A stretch of DNA of 64,000 bases from Epiperipatus broadwayi (GCA_028023455.1 JAQFVV010012508.1:2597877-2661876), one strand, 5' to 3'; counted from the first letter of the stretch, positions 33,152-43,876 are shown. Numbers and translations: made by a program. Notes: generated from the letters alone by a model not told the origin.

Positions 33152-33469
33152 TCAGAATAAGAGATTGGTAACACTATTGTTACAGTAATCATGTCTTATA
33201 ATTAGATCTTGTAAAATTTCACTTTTACACAGTTTCCACTTTTCTTTTTTGGCATCATTCAATGAATTTACAAGTTTGACAGCAGTTTGAAGATCTTTGA
33301 ATGTCAAAAAATGGCTATAAAGAGATTTACTGGGTTGGCACAAATTGCTTTCAATATCCACAAGGAACATTATGGATTTTATGAAATCTATCATAACAAG
33401 CAGGAACTGGACTGACTCTATTAATAGTCTGTTCAAGATATATTCCACTTCACTTTTCTTAAATTCCAT
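33152..33469 (-). CDS. Unrecognised 105-codon open frame
   Basis: Minus-strand frame from ATG (33469) to stop with many charged residues (KKSEVEYILNRLL..., SLNDAKKEKWKLC). It has no membrane segment, zinc motif or catalytic signature I recognise. It lies upstream of a dead RTE copy on the same strand but is not an RTE domain I can identify. It may be a fragment of a transposase-derived or host gene, or a chance frame. Confidence 0.2.
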   Translation of the reverse strand: MEFKKSEVEYILNRLLIESVQFLLVMIDFIKSIMFLVDIESNLCQPSKSLYSHFLTFKDLQTAVKLVNSLNDAKKEKWKLCKSEILQDLIIRHDYCNNSVTNLLF

Positions 33470-34680
33470 TATGAAAGAGGATAACTTTCATCTATAGGAA
33501 TGTGGATTTCAAGAGTAATTAAACATGGTTTATGTTAGGTATAGGGAAATGATTTGTCAATTGTTTAGTGGATAATTAAATCATTTTTTGCCGAAACAAT
33601 ATAAATCCAGGGTTATGTTTCCCATCCGAGTGAATGGAATATTCCTCTTTGTTTGGCATCATGAAGTAAGACCATTAAAACAGGCAAAACTCACTATATG
33701 TATTGGTGATCATGTGATGTTTATTGTCTTAAAAGTAAGGCCATGTTGTTTAATTCCATCCATTCTAAAAGTTGATACCTTTCTTGTTTTTCATTTACAT
33801 ATTCATGCAGGCTGCTGTGAAAATTGAAATCTTTTATGAATGGAGATGTGTTTCCTAGATGAAGAGAGTATTTCTAGTACTTGAAGTGATCCATAGTTTC
33901 CATCATCACAAAGTTATTATTTTGAGAACTTGGGAATATCATTCCAGTAGTTGTGGTTTAACTAAATCTTATATATTTGTATAATTTGCTGTCTTTAACC
34001 GGGAGTTCATGAAGAGGATGTTCTGGTTTTCATGTGGAGATATTTTATTTTGCAAACTATTGCTTGATACTTTCAAAATTGTTTGCAGAAAGTTTGTCAT
34101 TGGTTTACACCTTTAATATCAATTATCTAGAATATTATCACTTTGATATTTTATATGTAACTATGACCAATTTTTCTTTTTTCACTTTCTTTTATAAAAT
34201 ATTTATAATGTTTCTATATTTTCCTGAAACTCTTTGTTTATTATAGATTTAATCATTATCTCATCTCTTCATTTAGATTATATGATATTTCAATTGATAT
34301 GAATTTATTGTAGAATCACTTCTATTCCCTGCTTACATTTTCTTATCTCAATATTTGGTTTCAAAACTACTCTTAAGTGGTGAATTGTGTGTAGGCACTG
34401 TTGAGCTGCAGCACCCCCTATAACCTTCAATATAATGAACCTTTTTTAAAAAATTCTTTCTTCATACTAGTACATTATATAACCCTTAAGCTTAATGTCA
34501 GTAGTCACCTTCTAATTCGTGAAAAAATTACAATCCGTTTATGGAACTGTGCACATCACAGTTCCAGTGATTCAGTATTTGGCTGTTGCAATCCATGTGC
34601 ATATAACTGAGATAAGAAGCAGCACACTAGGTAGAGAGAGCACAAGTGTGCACACAGTGCTGACCTTGCCGTTATTTTCG
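33470..34680. other. No gene seen; family A scrap at 33676-33722
   Basis: The stretch TTAAAACAGGCAAAACTCAC joined to TGGTGATCATGTGATG (33676-33722) is the two outermost ends of family A with the interior missing. The rest is AT-rich without recognised content. Confidence 0.5.
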
Positions 34681-34696
34681 ATAACATTCAATATAA

Positions 34697-35112
34697 ACAT
34701 CACATGATCACTATTTCTTATGCTTGCTCTTAACTGTTATCCAAATAGGATAGTGGTGACTATGGCTATTAAAGAATCAAAGACACCAAAATGTATGGGT
34801 ACTGAACAGAGTTCAGACATATATGATTATATAAGCTGATGAGCTTGGTTTGAAAATATTATAGTATTTTCAATTTAAGTCTCATAGAGATAAAAAGTGG
34901 CTGCTGGAGGGTTGCATTAGATCCTAAGACCTAGGTGCAGTGCTCTCAGATCCAAGGCTCCTCACTGATGAAGGCCACAAGCCAGAAACTAGTCTGCGGA
35001 TATTAGACAAGCAGGCACTAGATGAGGATTTTATGCATAAGCCTTCTGGCATCCATCGATTACTCTGTCTTGCACTGAGTGACAATACATATAGAGAGTT
35101 TTGCCCATTTGA
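34697..35112 (+). mobile_element. HHR repeat family A, full copy with 16-bp TSD
   Basis: A 416-bp insertion between ATAACATTCAATATAA (34681-34696) and ATAACATTTAATATAA (35113-35128), a 16-bp target duplication with one change. Starts ACATCACATGATCAC and ends in the CTATATG-type inverted block. The interior holds the hammerhead in plus orientation. The long TSD argues for retroposition. Confidence 0.85.
34950..35008 (+). ncRNA. Hammerhead ribozyme, family A
   Basis: Stem I distal AUCCAA (34950-34955) against UUAGAC (decayed from UUGGAU). Proximal UCCUCA (34959-34964) against UGCGGA. Core CUGAUGA 34965-34971, stem II GGC/GCC flanked by A-A, GAAA 34985-34988, CUAG, then UC, giving a predicted cut after 34994. 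Two stem I changes may weaken it. Confidence 0.7.
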
Positions 35113-35129
35113 ATAACATTTAATATAAC

Positions 35130-35985
35130 AACTTTAATGAATTTTTTTCTTTCTTTCTTTGTACTTTGTACATTATATACTACTTAAGCTTAATGCCAGT
35201 AGACATCCCCTAGTTTATGAAAAAATTACAAAAATTCTTATATGAAACTGCGCTTCACAATTTCAGTGACACAGTGTTTGGCTGTTGTGAGCATGCTTAC
35301 ATGCCCAAGATAAGAAGCTGCATGCTAGGCAGAGAGAGAGTTGACTAATATTAAAAAAAAACATATTTTTGTTTAGGATTTTATCAAGTTATATATAAAT
35401 TTTCTTTTTATATGTTTGCTTCACTTTATATAATATTAAAATGGTAAAAATTTTCTGAAGCAGCACCCCCCACAAATTTTAGTTATGAGCTGCCCTTGCT
35501 ACTCTTTGTAAATTATTTTATTACGTATTTCAGTTTTAGCCACCTTCAAATATTGAACAACAATTTTATATCACACTTACATTTTTTGAAGGGTAGATTA
35601 TCTTATTGACTTTATTTTTTAATAAGTTTTGTTCACTATGATCATTTTATTAAGCACATCATAATTCTAAAATATTTATTTCCTGGTAGCCAAAATATAA
35701 TGCAACTTTCCTGGATATTTATTTATAAGATCCATGTCCATTTTTTTCATAGGATTGTTTTCCAAAAATAAATTCATAATATTCAACGTTTCTTTCTTTG
35801 CAAATTCCATAGATCTCGAATCTTCTTCTTAATATCTCCATATTCAAATTATCTCTCAAGAATTTTTAATTGTTCATTAAAAATTACCGTGACATTTTTG
35901 AAATGTTATTCGATCTATTGAAATACATTTTGTATATCTATATAATAATTTTTCACCTGTTCAACAGAATTATCTGTGCCTAGGA
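35130..35985. other. No gene seen
   Basis: AT-rich. 35160-35340 shares AAGCTTAATGCCAGTAGACA and CAGAGAGAG with 34490-34650, a diverged duplication of unknown origin. Confidence 0.45.
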
Positions 35986-35993
35986 TTTCCTAG

Positions 35994-36221
35994 TAAACAT
36001 CACATGATTACATTTCTTATGCTTGCTTATAACTGTTATTAAAACAGGCAAAACTCACTATATGTATTGCCACACTGATCTGGGGATATCGGATGAGTAG
36101 GCACTAGATGGGGATATCGGATGAGTAGGCACTAGATGGGGATTTTATGCACAAGCCTTCTGGCATCCATGGATTACTCTAGCTTGCTGTCTGTGGCAAT
36201 ACATATAGTGAGTTTTGCCTG
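35994..36221. mobile_element. HHR repeat family A, hairpin form with short internal duplication
   Basis: Terminal blocks head to head with the ribozyme missing. GGGGATATCGGATGAGTAGG is present twice in direct order (about 36082 and 36110). Flanks GATTTCCTAGTAAA and GATTTTCCAGTAAA resemble a diverged 14-bp TSD. Confidence 0.6.
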
Positions 36222-36243
36222 TTTTGATTTTCCAGTAAATTGG

Positions 36244-36517
36244 AATAAAAACTATATTATCTTTTTTAAAATAATAAATTCAATTCCAGTTTTATTTCCG
36301 TATTTGTCTTCATATTAAAATGTATTCCCATTTTTCAAATGGTTTTTTCATCTTTCCATATAATTTTATAAAATCAAAAGAATAAAAACTATATTATCTT
36401 TTTTAAAATAATAAATTCAATTCCAGTTTTATTTCCGTATTTGTCTTCATATTAAAATGTATTCCCATTTTTCAAATGGTTTTTTCATCTTTCCATATAA
36501 TTTTATAAAATCAAAAG
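36244..36517. repeat. Tandem duplication, 2 x 137 bp, identical by eye
   Basis: 36244-36380 (AATAAAAACTATATTATC... to ...AAAATCAAAAG) is followed directly by the same 137 bp at 36381-36517. No difference seen, so the event is recent or an assembly artefact. Confidence 0.9.
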
Positions 36518-36639
36518 TCTTCCATTGAAAACATTTTATTTTGAAATATATCTTACTTCTTATCACCATCATTAAAACCTTTTTAACAATAGCACATCTT
36601 TTTTGTTTCTCAGTGATAAGATGTTTATTCATTAAAAAA

Positions 36640-37740
36640 AACCCAGTTACAGTAAAACAAATGAAATTTCAGGAGCAACATGGTAAGAGGGGAAGGACAC
36701 ATGTAAAAAGGGAATGGGAAGTGGAGAGGGGAGATGGGGTGTAGTCCAGGCCGGTCAGAATTGCATGTCTTCATGATTGAGTCCTATGATAGAGGCTGAG
36801 AGGATTGGAGTTGGAGGATTTCCCAAGTGTCTGTGAGGAGTGGAAGTGGATCTGATTTGGTATCTTGGGTTTTGAGAGTGCGAATTAGGTCCAAGAGCTT
36901 TTGATTGACTGAATGTATTCTCTGGTCAAGGATAATGGCACATCGGAGCAACCAGAGAGCATAGATGAGAAAAACTGATAGTCTAATAGCTGCAAAGACC
37001 CCTGTTTTTATGGATTCTTAGAGGTTGAAGATGGTATTCCTGTGCGAGGAAAGGCAGGAGTTGATGACATTTCTTATGTTAAGCAGAAAAGGGCATTTAA
37101 GTAGGAAATGCTGGAGGGTTTCGTTGTCAGTTTTACAGAGCTGGCATATGGGAGAGATCTTGGTGAAACCCCTATGGTTGACCAAAAATTGATTTGTGGG
37201 AAGGGAGTGAAGATTGATTTTGAGGAGGGAATCGAGTAATTTTGCTTCAAGAGACCACCTTTTGAATTTGCAGATTAATTGGGCATTGGTAAGTTCGAGG
37301 AATGTAGGGGACACAATGGAGAAGTCTGCAGTCTGATTGAAAACCTCCCAGTACTTCAGTTTGCTGCTGATGGATGGTATAACAAAGCCAGCCTTTTGTA
37401 GGATGTTGGCAATGAGTGAGGTCCATGACCTAGGCCTGCCGCTGGGAGGAGGAGTGTCAGTGGGTGTGATAATGATATGCACAAGATTGGCAGGGAAGTG
37501 ACTTAGGAGTGTGAGGATAATGTTGTGAGATCTCTGGATCAGAAGAGTGTCAATGGAGTGCAGGCCCAACCCATTGAGGTTTTTAGGAAATAAGTTTTTT
37601 TAGGCTGATGGCCACCACCTTTCTGCCCCGGAGAAAACGGGTGCAAAGGGAGTTGATTTTGGATATAAAGGAATGTGTAGGTAGAACAATGGGGAGGTAA
37701 TATGCTATTTTAGGAAACACTAGAAGATTGAGGTTTTTTC
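36640..37740 (-). pseudogene. LINE ORF2 C-terminal region
   Basis: A G+C-richer block. The longest frame (37569-37018) includes LGLHSIDTLLIQRS near its start and ends with CQLCKTDNETLQHFLLKCP, the C-x2-C-x8-H-x4-C knuckle. Upstream in another frame (about 37720-37590) are PKIAYYLPIVLPTHSFI and FLRGRKVVAISLKKL, the usual LINE block before GLGL. One frameshift near 37585 separates them. 36640-37017 is then the 3' UTR. No RT core is present, so the copy is 5'-truncated. Confidence 0.8.
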
Positions 37741-37884
37741 TTTCAAAATATATATGACTTATAAAATATAATGTTCTTTTCCACTAGATTCAATCAAAAA
37801 ATGTATACACTCTCCCCCCCCCCAAAACTTGATTTTTTTCATCACCATATATATATATATTTACTTGTTTACAAAACATCCAAT

Positions 37885-37927
37885 GTTTCAACCATTTTAT
37901 TCATTTTATTTGCGGTCATTTTCAAGG
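37885..37927 (-). repeat. PLE-terminus-like motif (type D)
   Basis: Minus strand CCTTGAAAATGACCGC, an A/T-rich loop, then GGTTGAAACATTGG: same layout as 18359-18406 and 19109-19150. A (TA)n run follows at 37850. Hammerhead core degraded. Confidence 0.5.
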
Positions 37928-37929
37928 AT

Positions 37930-38624
37930 CTACAGAATACATATTTACATCTTTATAATATCAATACAATTAAAAATAAATAAAAAGTTTTTATTTCAAT
38001 TTATACACTTTTCCTTTATTTAAAAATGGCAAGCACACATACAAGATCAATATTAGTCTATATCATAGGAATTATTAATACCTATTTTTTTCTTGTCATA
38101 ACTGATAATATCTTGTGGAAATGTTATCTTCTATTGTTATTAACTCATATGAATACTGCACACTTCTGAATAGACAAGTGATAGGTTTTAATATCTTGGT
38201 AATAGAGAAAATAACACATTTTATCTAATCTTTAAATTATTATGGGTTTGTATAATTCTATTATTACACACATTATTTAACTTTCTTTGTATTTATGTTC
38301 AAAATCAAGTTTTCTTCATTAAGCCCATACATAATCACTCCACTTAATTACTTTGATGGATTAATTGTTTTTACTTGTAAAATGAAATATTAAAAAGAAC
38401 GGTAGTATGCTTAAAAATAACTTATAAAATTTATGGGGAAACAAAATGGTCTCTATTTTAAAAGTTTATAAAATTTCTGATCAACTTTTTTTTATATGAA
38501 ATATCTATGCTTAAAATCTAATTTTCCATTTTGCTAAAAAGTTACCATACTTACTCATATTAAAAGTTTTTTTTTTCAAGTTATCATTTTTTATTTTCAG
38601 ACTATATGTATTTTTATATTCATA
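37930..38624. other. No gene seen
   Basis: AT-rich; nothing recognised. Confidence 0.5.
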
Positions 38625-38714
38625 TGTAATATAAGGAGCATACCAATAGCTCTAACAAGCTCTTATTGATAAGTACAGCAAGAGAAAACATTTAAAATCT
38701 CTACCTAGAATTAT

Positions 38715-38770
38715 CCCTATCTTCAGATTGATAGGTTTCGAGCTTTTGGCTCACCTCAGTGAGGAGCTAG
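38715..38770 (-). ncRNA. Hammerhead-like ribozyme, family B
   Basis: Minus strand: stem I UCCU and CUCCUCA parts, CUGAGGU (38753-38759; A9 changed to U), stem II GAGC-CAAAA-GCUC directly followed by GAAAC (38735-38739). An insertion in stem III (CUAUCAAUCUG). The A9 change should inactivate it. Confidence 0.5.
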
Positions 38771-38999
38771 GACATTCAGACATTAAATCTAAAATGCCAA
38801 CTCAAAAGCCATCACTTATCTAGTACATAACTATTAAGCAGAAAATCTGACATATTTTCAGACCCATATAGCTATTTAAGTTGCATAGCTGGATTTAAAG
38901 ACATTCGCTTGTCTGAAAATTTCAGATTTTCTGCTTAATAGTTACATATTAGATAAGTGCTAGCTTTTGAGTTGATATTTTAGATCTAGTGTCTGAATA

Positions 39000-39062
39000 T
39001 CCTAGCTCCTCACTGAGGTGAGCCAAAATCTTAAAACCAATTGGTCTGAGGATAGAGATAAT
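39000..39062 (+). ncRNA. Hammerhead-like ribozyme, family B, right arm
   Basis: CUCCUCA-CUGAGGU (39013-39019), decayed stem II, AAAAC in place of GAAAC, then a self-complementary CCAAUUGG before UC and UGAGGAUAG. Inactive but clearly homologous. Confidence 0.45.
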
Positions 39063-39471
39063 TCTAGATAGAGATTTTAAATGTTTTCTCTTGCACACTT
39101 ATCAATGAGAGCTTGTTAGAGCTATTGGTAACTCCCTGTATTACATATCTGTAATATAAGCTTAAAACAAGTCACACAATATATGACTTGCTTTATTAAT
39201 TTTTATATTTATATATATAAAGCACTACTACATTCTTATATTAAATGAAACTAAAATGCAGATTCTTTTAGAAGTTGTAATTGTCAATTCCCTAGGGGAT
39301 AATGAAATGAAATAACCAGTAATCTACAAAGGTTCAGTACTAAGGTCTTTAGAGGCTTTTTCTGTAGGTAGCATTCATTTATTATGTCACTCTCAATTAA
39401 AAAAAACTAGCAGAATCTTATGTAAATAAGAAAATATGTCAAATATCTTCATTTGATATCATGAATAATGG

Positions 39472-39837
39472 TACTTATGTATTAGACCTGCTGCTTGTGT
39501 TTGTGATGGCAGAAAGCCATATCTTTTTGTGTGTTTGCGACAACAGAATGCCATTTTAAAAAGTCAAATTTTTAACCAATACGAAAGTGGAGGAGAAGGG
39601 GTGTGTGTTTGCGACAGCAGAAAGCCATACCTTTATCCAGTGAGGGTGTGTGTTTGCGACGACAGAATGCCATTTTAAAAAGTCAAATTTTTAACCCAAT
39701 ACGAGAAGTGTAAATTTGTACACATAAAATAGTAAACACATTATGATATTAAATAAAAACAGGTAATTGTGACTTTTAATACAACATTCTGCCATCGCAA
39801 ACCTCCCCCCCAGGCAGCAGGTCTAATACGTAAGTAT
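39472..39837. mobile_element. Short terminal-inverted-repeat element with internal duplication
   Basis: Ends TACTTATGTATTAGACCTGC (39472) and GCAGGTCTAATACGTAAGTA (about 39815-39834) are inverted. Inside, a roughly 110-bp unit is duplicated: TGCCATTTTAAAAAGTCAAA occurs near 39548 and 39668, each preceded by a TGTGTTTGCGAC block. Non-coding, TIR-type, family unknown. Confidence 0.7.
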
Positions 39838-39839
39838 GT

Positions 39840-40755
39840 CACACACATTTACTGTATAAACAAGAACATTTCCAAATATATTTCTGCATAGGTAAACAAA
39901 GGGAGTAAATCATTTATCCTCAGGCTATGACTTTTAAGCACTCTAAATGTTGAACAAAGGAATCAAGAATAGAATGAATCCATCTATTCTTAGTTTGCTC
40001 CATTGTTTTTAAGCATGCCTTTATCATCATTGTTGGCAATTCCAGAGTGAAATTAATTTATCAAACAGATGGAATATGGCACTTAAGAGTTATTAAACTC
40101 ATAATTAATAATGCATAGGTAATAATTTTATATATACATTTACCAGATATATATAAACTGTATAATGTAATGATTCAATTTTAAAGATACATGTTCGTGA
40201 TTTAATGGTAGCTGAAAATGTGATCGTCATGTCAGATCATCACTTGTAATCATTCAAAATTAAGCCACACCATATGTATACTATCTATAAGTATGAATAT
40301 AATTACTTCACCTACTATGATGAATAGCTACACTCTGCTTCAAGTTGTTATGCTATTTGTACCAGTATGTTAATCACCAATTATAGATATATCAAGAGTG
40401 TAAGCCATCTTTAACTGAATAAATACTAGTGGTTTAATAGTGACTTCTACAATGATGATGATTATGCTTCGTACAGCCAATTAATGTACTAATAGATGTG
40501 AACTTTCATTAAAAGTGATACTATTAAAAAGTCATAAAATCATGGTTAAAGTCAAGAATCATAATTCTAAAATAAAACTAAATATACTTTTATCATTATC
40601 GGATACATAGCAAAATGTAGATCAAGAGATTTTAAATTATTGGTAAAACATTATATATAGAGCTCGCAAAATAAAACATATATATATATATAAAGATGTG
40701 GAAAAATATATATAACAAAATTATAGATAGCCCTCTAAATAATTTAATAATAAAA
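39840..40755. other. No gene seen
   Basis: AT-rich; nothing recognised. Confidence 0.5.
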
Positions 40756-40920
40756 CATTTAATATATCCTCAGGGTGGCCTTTGAGCGTTCCATCATCAG
40801 ATTTTCAATTGGATGGACGGTTGAAGAGTTGGAGTGAGAAGTATATTGAAGCCTGTCCATTAAAGTATGAGGATTGTCTATCTTAATATATATCTGAGCA
40901 CTTATAGCATATATGTGTAG

Positions 40921-40989
40921 AGATGGTAATCTGGACCCACTGATGATTGCTGGTTTACATGAAATATGTATATTGGTGATTGTTTATCT
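40921..40989 (+). ncRNA. Hammerhead ribozyme, family C (unit 1)
   Basis: CUGAUGA 40940-40946, stem II shortened (UUGCUGGUUUACAU), GAAA, UAUGUA, UA, UUGGU. Stem I retains the distal blocks but ACCAA is changed to ACCCA. Probably weak. Confidence 0.6.
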
Positions 40990-41383
40990 TTTCGACATAT
41001 ATGTGTTCAAGTGTATCAGTGTTATGAGATAGAGTGGAGAGTAGTGGGTCATGTGAAAGTCTGTGCTCATATACTCTATGTATTCCATATATATAGACAC
41101 AGGTATATAATAAGCCTGTGTTTCAGTTATTACATCGTAGAAATGTCTGCCCATCCCTTGTATATGTGTTAAATGGATTATATCCTGTACATGAGGGGTC
41201 AGATTGACCTTAGGTCAACATGGGTGTGATAAGAAGCTCAGCCTCAGGGTGGCCTTTGAGCATTCCATCATCAGATTTTCAATTGGATGGACGGTTGAAG
41301 AGTTGGAGAGTGGAGTAGATTGAAGCCTGTCCATTAAAGTATGAAGATTGTCTATCTTAATATATATCTGCATATATGTGTAG

Positions 41384-41453
41384 AGATGATAATCTGGACC
41401 AACTGATGATTGCTGGTTTAGCATGAAATACGTATATTAGTGATTATTTATCT
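41384..41453 (+). ncRNA. Hammerhead ribozyme, family C (unit 2)
   Basis: AGAU/AUCU (41384-41387 with 41450-41453), AUAAUC/GAUUAU, UGG bulge, ACCAA (41398-41402) with UUAGU. Core CUGAUGA 41403-41409 and GAAA 41425-41428. Stem III is the self-complementary UACGUA (41429-41434), then UA with predicted cut after 41436. One mismatch in proximal stem I and a U-U at the base of stem II. Confidence 0.75.
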
Positions 41454-41599
41454 TTTCAACATATGTGTGTTCAAGTGTATCAGTGTTATGAGATAGCGTG
41501 GAGAGTGGTGGGGTGGGACGTGTGAAAGTCTGTGCTCATATACCCTATATATTAATATATTAAAATAAACAGTAATAATATAAAAATAAATAAATAAAT

Positions 41600-41800
41600 T
41601 CAAATTTTCAAACATTTGTTCATCTGCATATTGAAATGGTTTCTTCTTTGTAACCTTATGCTAAGTGCATTTTCGGTGAAGTTTATCATAATCATAGCTC
41701 TCTTATTATGGTGAACTTCACTGAAAGTGCACTTAGCATTAGGCTGTAAAGAAGAAAGAAACTACTTTAATACACAGATGAACAAATTTTTGTAAATTTG
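41600..41800. repeat. Foldback repeat, same family as 4932-5392 outer arms
   Basis: TTGTTCATCTGCATATTGAA ... GTGCATTTTCGGTGAAGTT opposite GAACTTCACTGAAAGTGCAC ... CAGATGAACAAATTT. Here the arms are joined by a short loop (ATCATAGCTCTCTTATTA) with no nested family C copy, so this is the empty form of the site at 4932. Confidence 0.75.
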
Positions 41801-41959
41801 AATTACAAATTCACATGAAGAGAAAAATCAATATTAAATGAATAAATTAATAACACGATTAAATTATAAATGCTTATGAATAATTTACTATATTAATTCA
41901 AATGTGCAATGGATTAATTGATGAATTTCAATTTCATCCAAATCCAATATAATATAAAA

Positions 41960-42480
41960 AATCGGTATTGTTCGGTAACACGTACTGTGGTGACTAGGTG
42001 ACACTGCAGACCCACCAAGAAGTCTGCAAGTGATAAATTTATATCCAAAAATGGCTGAAATCAATGGAAAATTAAAATGCCTAAGGCAATACATCAAAAG
42101 TAAATAAAAAACAAGTAAAAAGTTTAGTAAAAAATTTAGACTAAGGCAAGACATCAAAAGTAAGCAAAAAATCAAGTGAAATAATAGGTAAATTTTAAAA
42201 AAATACACACACACACAAAATGTTGAAATGAGTCAAAAATAAGTAAAATACAAATTATTTCAATTGATTTTTTATTTACTTTTGATGTCTTGCCTTAGGC
42301 TAATTTTTTCACTTGGTTTTTACTTTCTTTTGATGTCTTGCCTTAGACATTTTAATTTTCCATCGATTTCAGCCATTTTTGGATATAAATTTATCACTTG
42401 CCGAGTTCTTGGTGGGTCTGCAGCATCGCCTAGCAGACACAGTATGCGTCACCGAACACTACCAAAAAATCATTATATTA
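41960..42480. repeat. Foldback repeat F
   Basis: Arms contain AAGGCAAGACATCAAAAGTA twice on the left (about 42090, 42145) and its complement twice on the right (about 42282, 42330). The outer blocks GCAGACCCACCAAGAA and TTCTTGGTGGGTCTGC are also inverted. Long near-perfect hairpin, non-coding. Confidence 0.8.
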
Positions 42481-42734
42481 CAAACATGATATATCAATCA
42501 AGAACATTACAATAGGGATTGAGTATCGATCTGCAACAAATGCTAAGTAAAATATTGATGTAGAATTATAATAGCTGAAAAAGAACATATATATATATAT
42601 ATATAGCTCCTTAATTAAAATAAATTAAGATTTTTTTTAATATTTAGCCTACTTGCTTGGATTATAATTATTTTCATTCAAAGAGAAGATATCCAATAGA
42701 TTTGCAATATATATATATATATTAAATCGAAGAT

Positions 42735-42960
42735 TTTCATGGACTATAGATATAAATGAAATATTATCCAGGTACATCTGTGTATAATTTATTAAAATAC
42801 ATATATAAACCAATGTTTCAACCAGATCATGCTGACCTTCAATTTGTTACCCAGTTGATGACCAGTGTGATCTGATCGAAACGTCAGTTTATATATATGT
42901 TAATAAATTATACATGGATGTACCCAGATAATACTTCATTTAAATATCTGTGTGAGCCTT
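42735..42960. repeat. Foldback with PLE-type hammerhead-like ends
   Basis: Inverted arms (ATAAATGAAATATTATCC... and its partner near 42930). Plus motif at 42855-42885: UUGAUGA, stem II CCAG...CUG with a longer GACCAG/CUGAUC pairing, GAAACGUC. Minus motif at 42815-42844: UGAAGG...UUGAAAC. Stem III would be reduced to a CG step before UC. Confidence 0.6.
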
Positions 42961-43173
42961 AGTTTTTAAAATAACATTATTGTACCACACTATTTTGATA
43001 CATTCTTTTCTTTAACAGAAATTTATTAAAAGTTTTTGATTTTGTTCTTTTAACTAAACCCAGGATAAACAATTATCCTTCAGTAAAACTTATAGTATAT
43101 CACTTATATTCAAGTTGATAACTTAGAAAAAATAAAATTTCTTTTAATAGAAATCCCCATCTAGTGCTTACTC

Positions 43174-43232
43174 ATCCAATATCCCCAGACTAGTTTCTGG
43201 CTTGTAGCCTTCGTCAGTGAGGAGCCTTGGAT
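43174..43232 (-). ncRNA. Hammerhead ribozyme, family A, best copy
   Basis: Minus strand: stem I AUCCAA/UUGGAU and UCCUCA/UGGGGA, split by an internal loop (GGC against UA). Core CUGACGA (43211-43217), stem II GGCU-ACA-AGCC with A-A at its base, GAAA, self-complementary CUAG, then UC as cleavage dinucleotide. All invariant core bases are present. The A-A pair at positions 10.1/11.1 is unusual and may lower activity. Confidence 0.8.
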
Positions 43233-43817
43233 CTGAGAGCACTGCATCTAGATCTTAAGATCCAATGCAACCCTCCAACAGCCTTCTGGCATCCGTTGAT
43301 TACTCTAGCTTGCTGTGTGTGGCAATATGTATAGTGAATTTTGCCTGTTTTAACAACAGCTATACCCAAGCATAAGAAGTAGTGGTCATGTGATGTTTAT
43401 TGGATTATCTTTATGAGAACTTGCTAACTAAGAATTGTAATATTATCAGCAATATTATTAACTGAAGATTTAATAAAATTTATAATTAAATGCCCTGGAG
43501 CAGCAAATTCCCATATACAAATGGACACATAAAAAAAAATTTGTCATGGGAATTTGCTGCTCCAGGGCATTTAATTATAAATTTTATTAAATCTTCAGTT
43601 AATAATATTGCTGATAATATTACAATTCTTAGTTAGCAAGTTCTCATAAAGATAATCCAATAAACATTACACGACCACTACTTCTTATAGCTGTTGTTAA
43701 AACAGGCAAAATTCACTATATGTATTGCCACACACAGCAAGCTAGAGTAATCAACGGATGCCAGAAGGCTGTTGGAGGGTTGCATTGGATCTTAAGATCT
43801 AGATGCAGTGCTCTCAG

Positions 43818-43876
43818 ATCCAAGGCTCCTCACTGACAAAGGCCACAAGCTAGAAACTAGTCTGGGGATATTGGAT
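43818..43876 (+). ncRNA. Hammerhead ribozyme, family A, palindrome partner
   Basis: Same structure on the plus strand: AUCCAA (43818-43823), UCCUCA, CUGACAA (G8 to A), stem II, GAAA, CUAG, UC, UGGGGA, UUGGAU (43871-43876). Stem I is perfect; the core change should inactivate it. Confidence 0.7.

Larger units (their letters stand above)
38636..39149. mobile_element. HHR repeat family B, foldback with 11-bp TSD
   Basis: A 514-bp insertion between perfect repeats TGTAATATAAG (38625-38635 and 39150-39160). It is a long inverted repeat: TAGCTCTAACAAGCTCTTAT near the left end pairs with the right end, and each arm carries a family B ribozyme in its own orientation. The loop contains CTGGATTTAAAGACATTC. 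The TSD length fits retroposition. Confidence 0.8.
40760..41545 (+). mobile_element. HHR repeat family C, tandem of two units
   Basis: Head-to-tail units. The first is truncated at its body (40770 CTCAGGGTGGCCTTTGAG...) and the second is full (41100-41545). CUGAUGA motifs at 40940 and 41403 are 463 bp apart. Each unit ends with the tRNA-like segment, B box decayed to GTGCTCATATACY. Same subfamily as the monomer at 24500. Confidence 0.8.
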
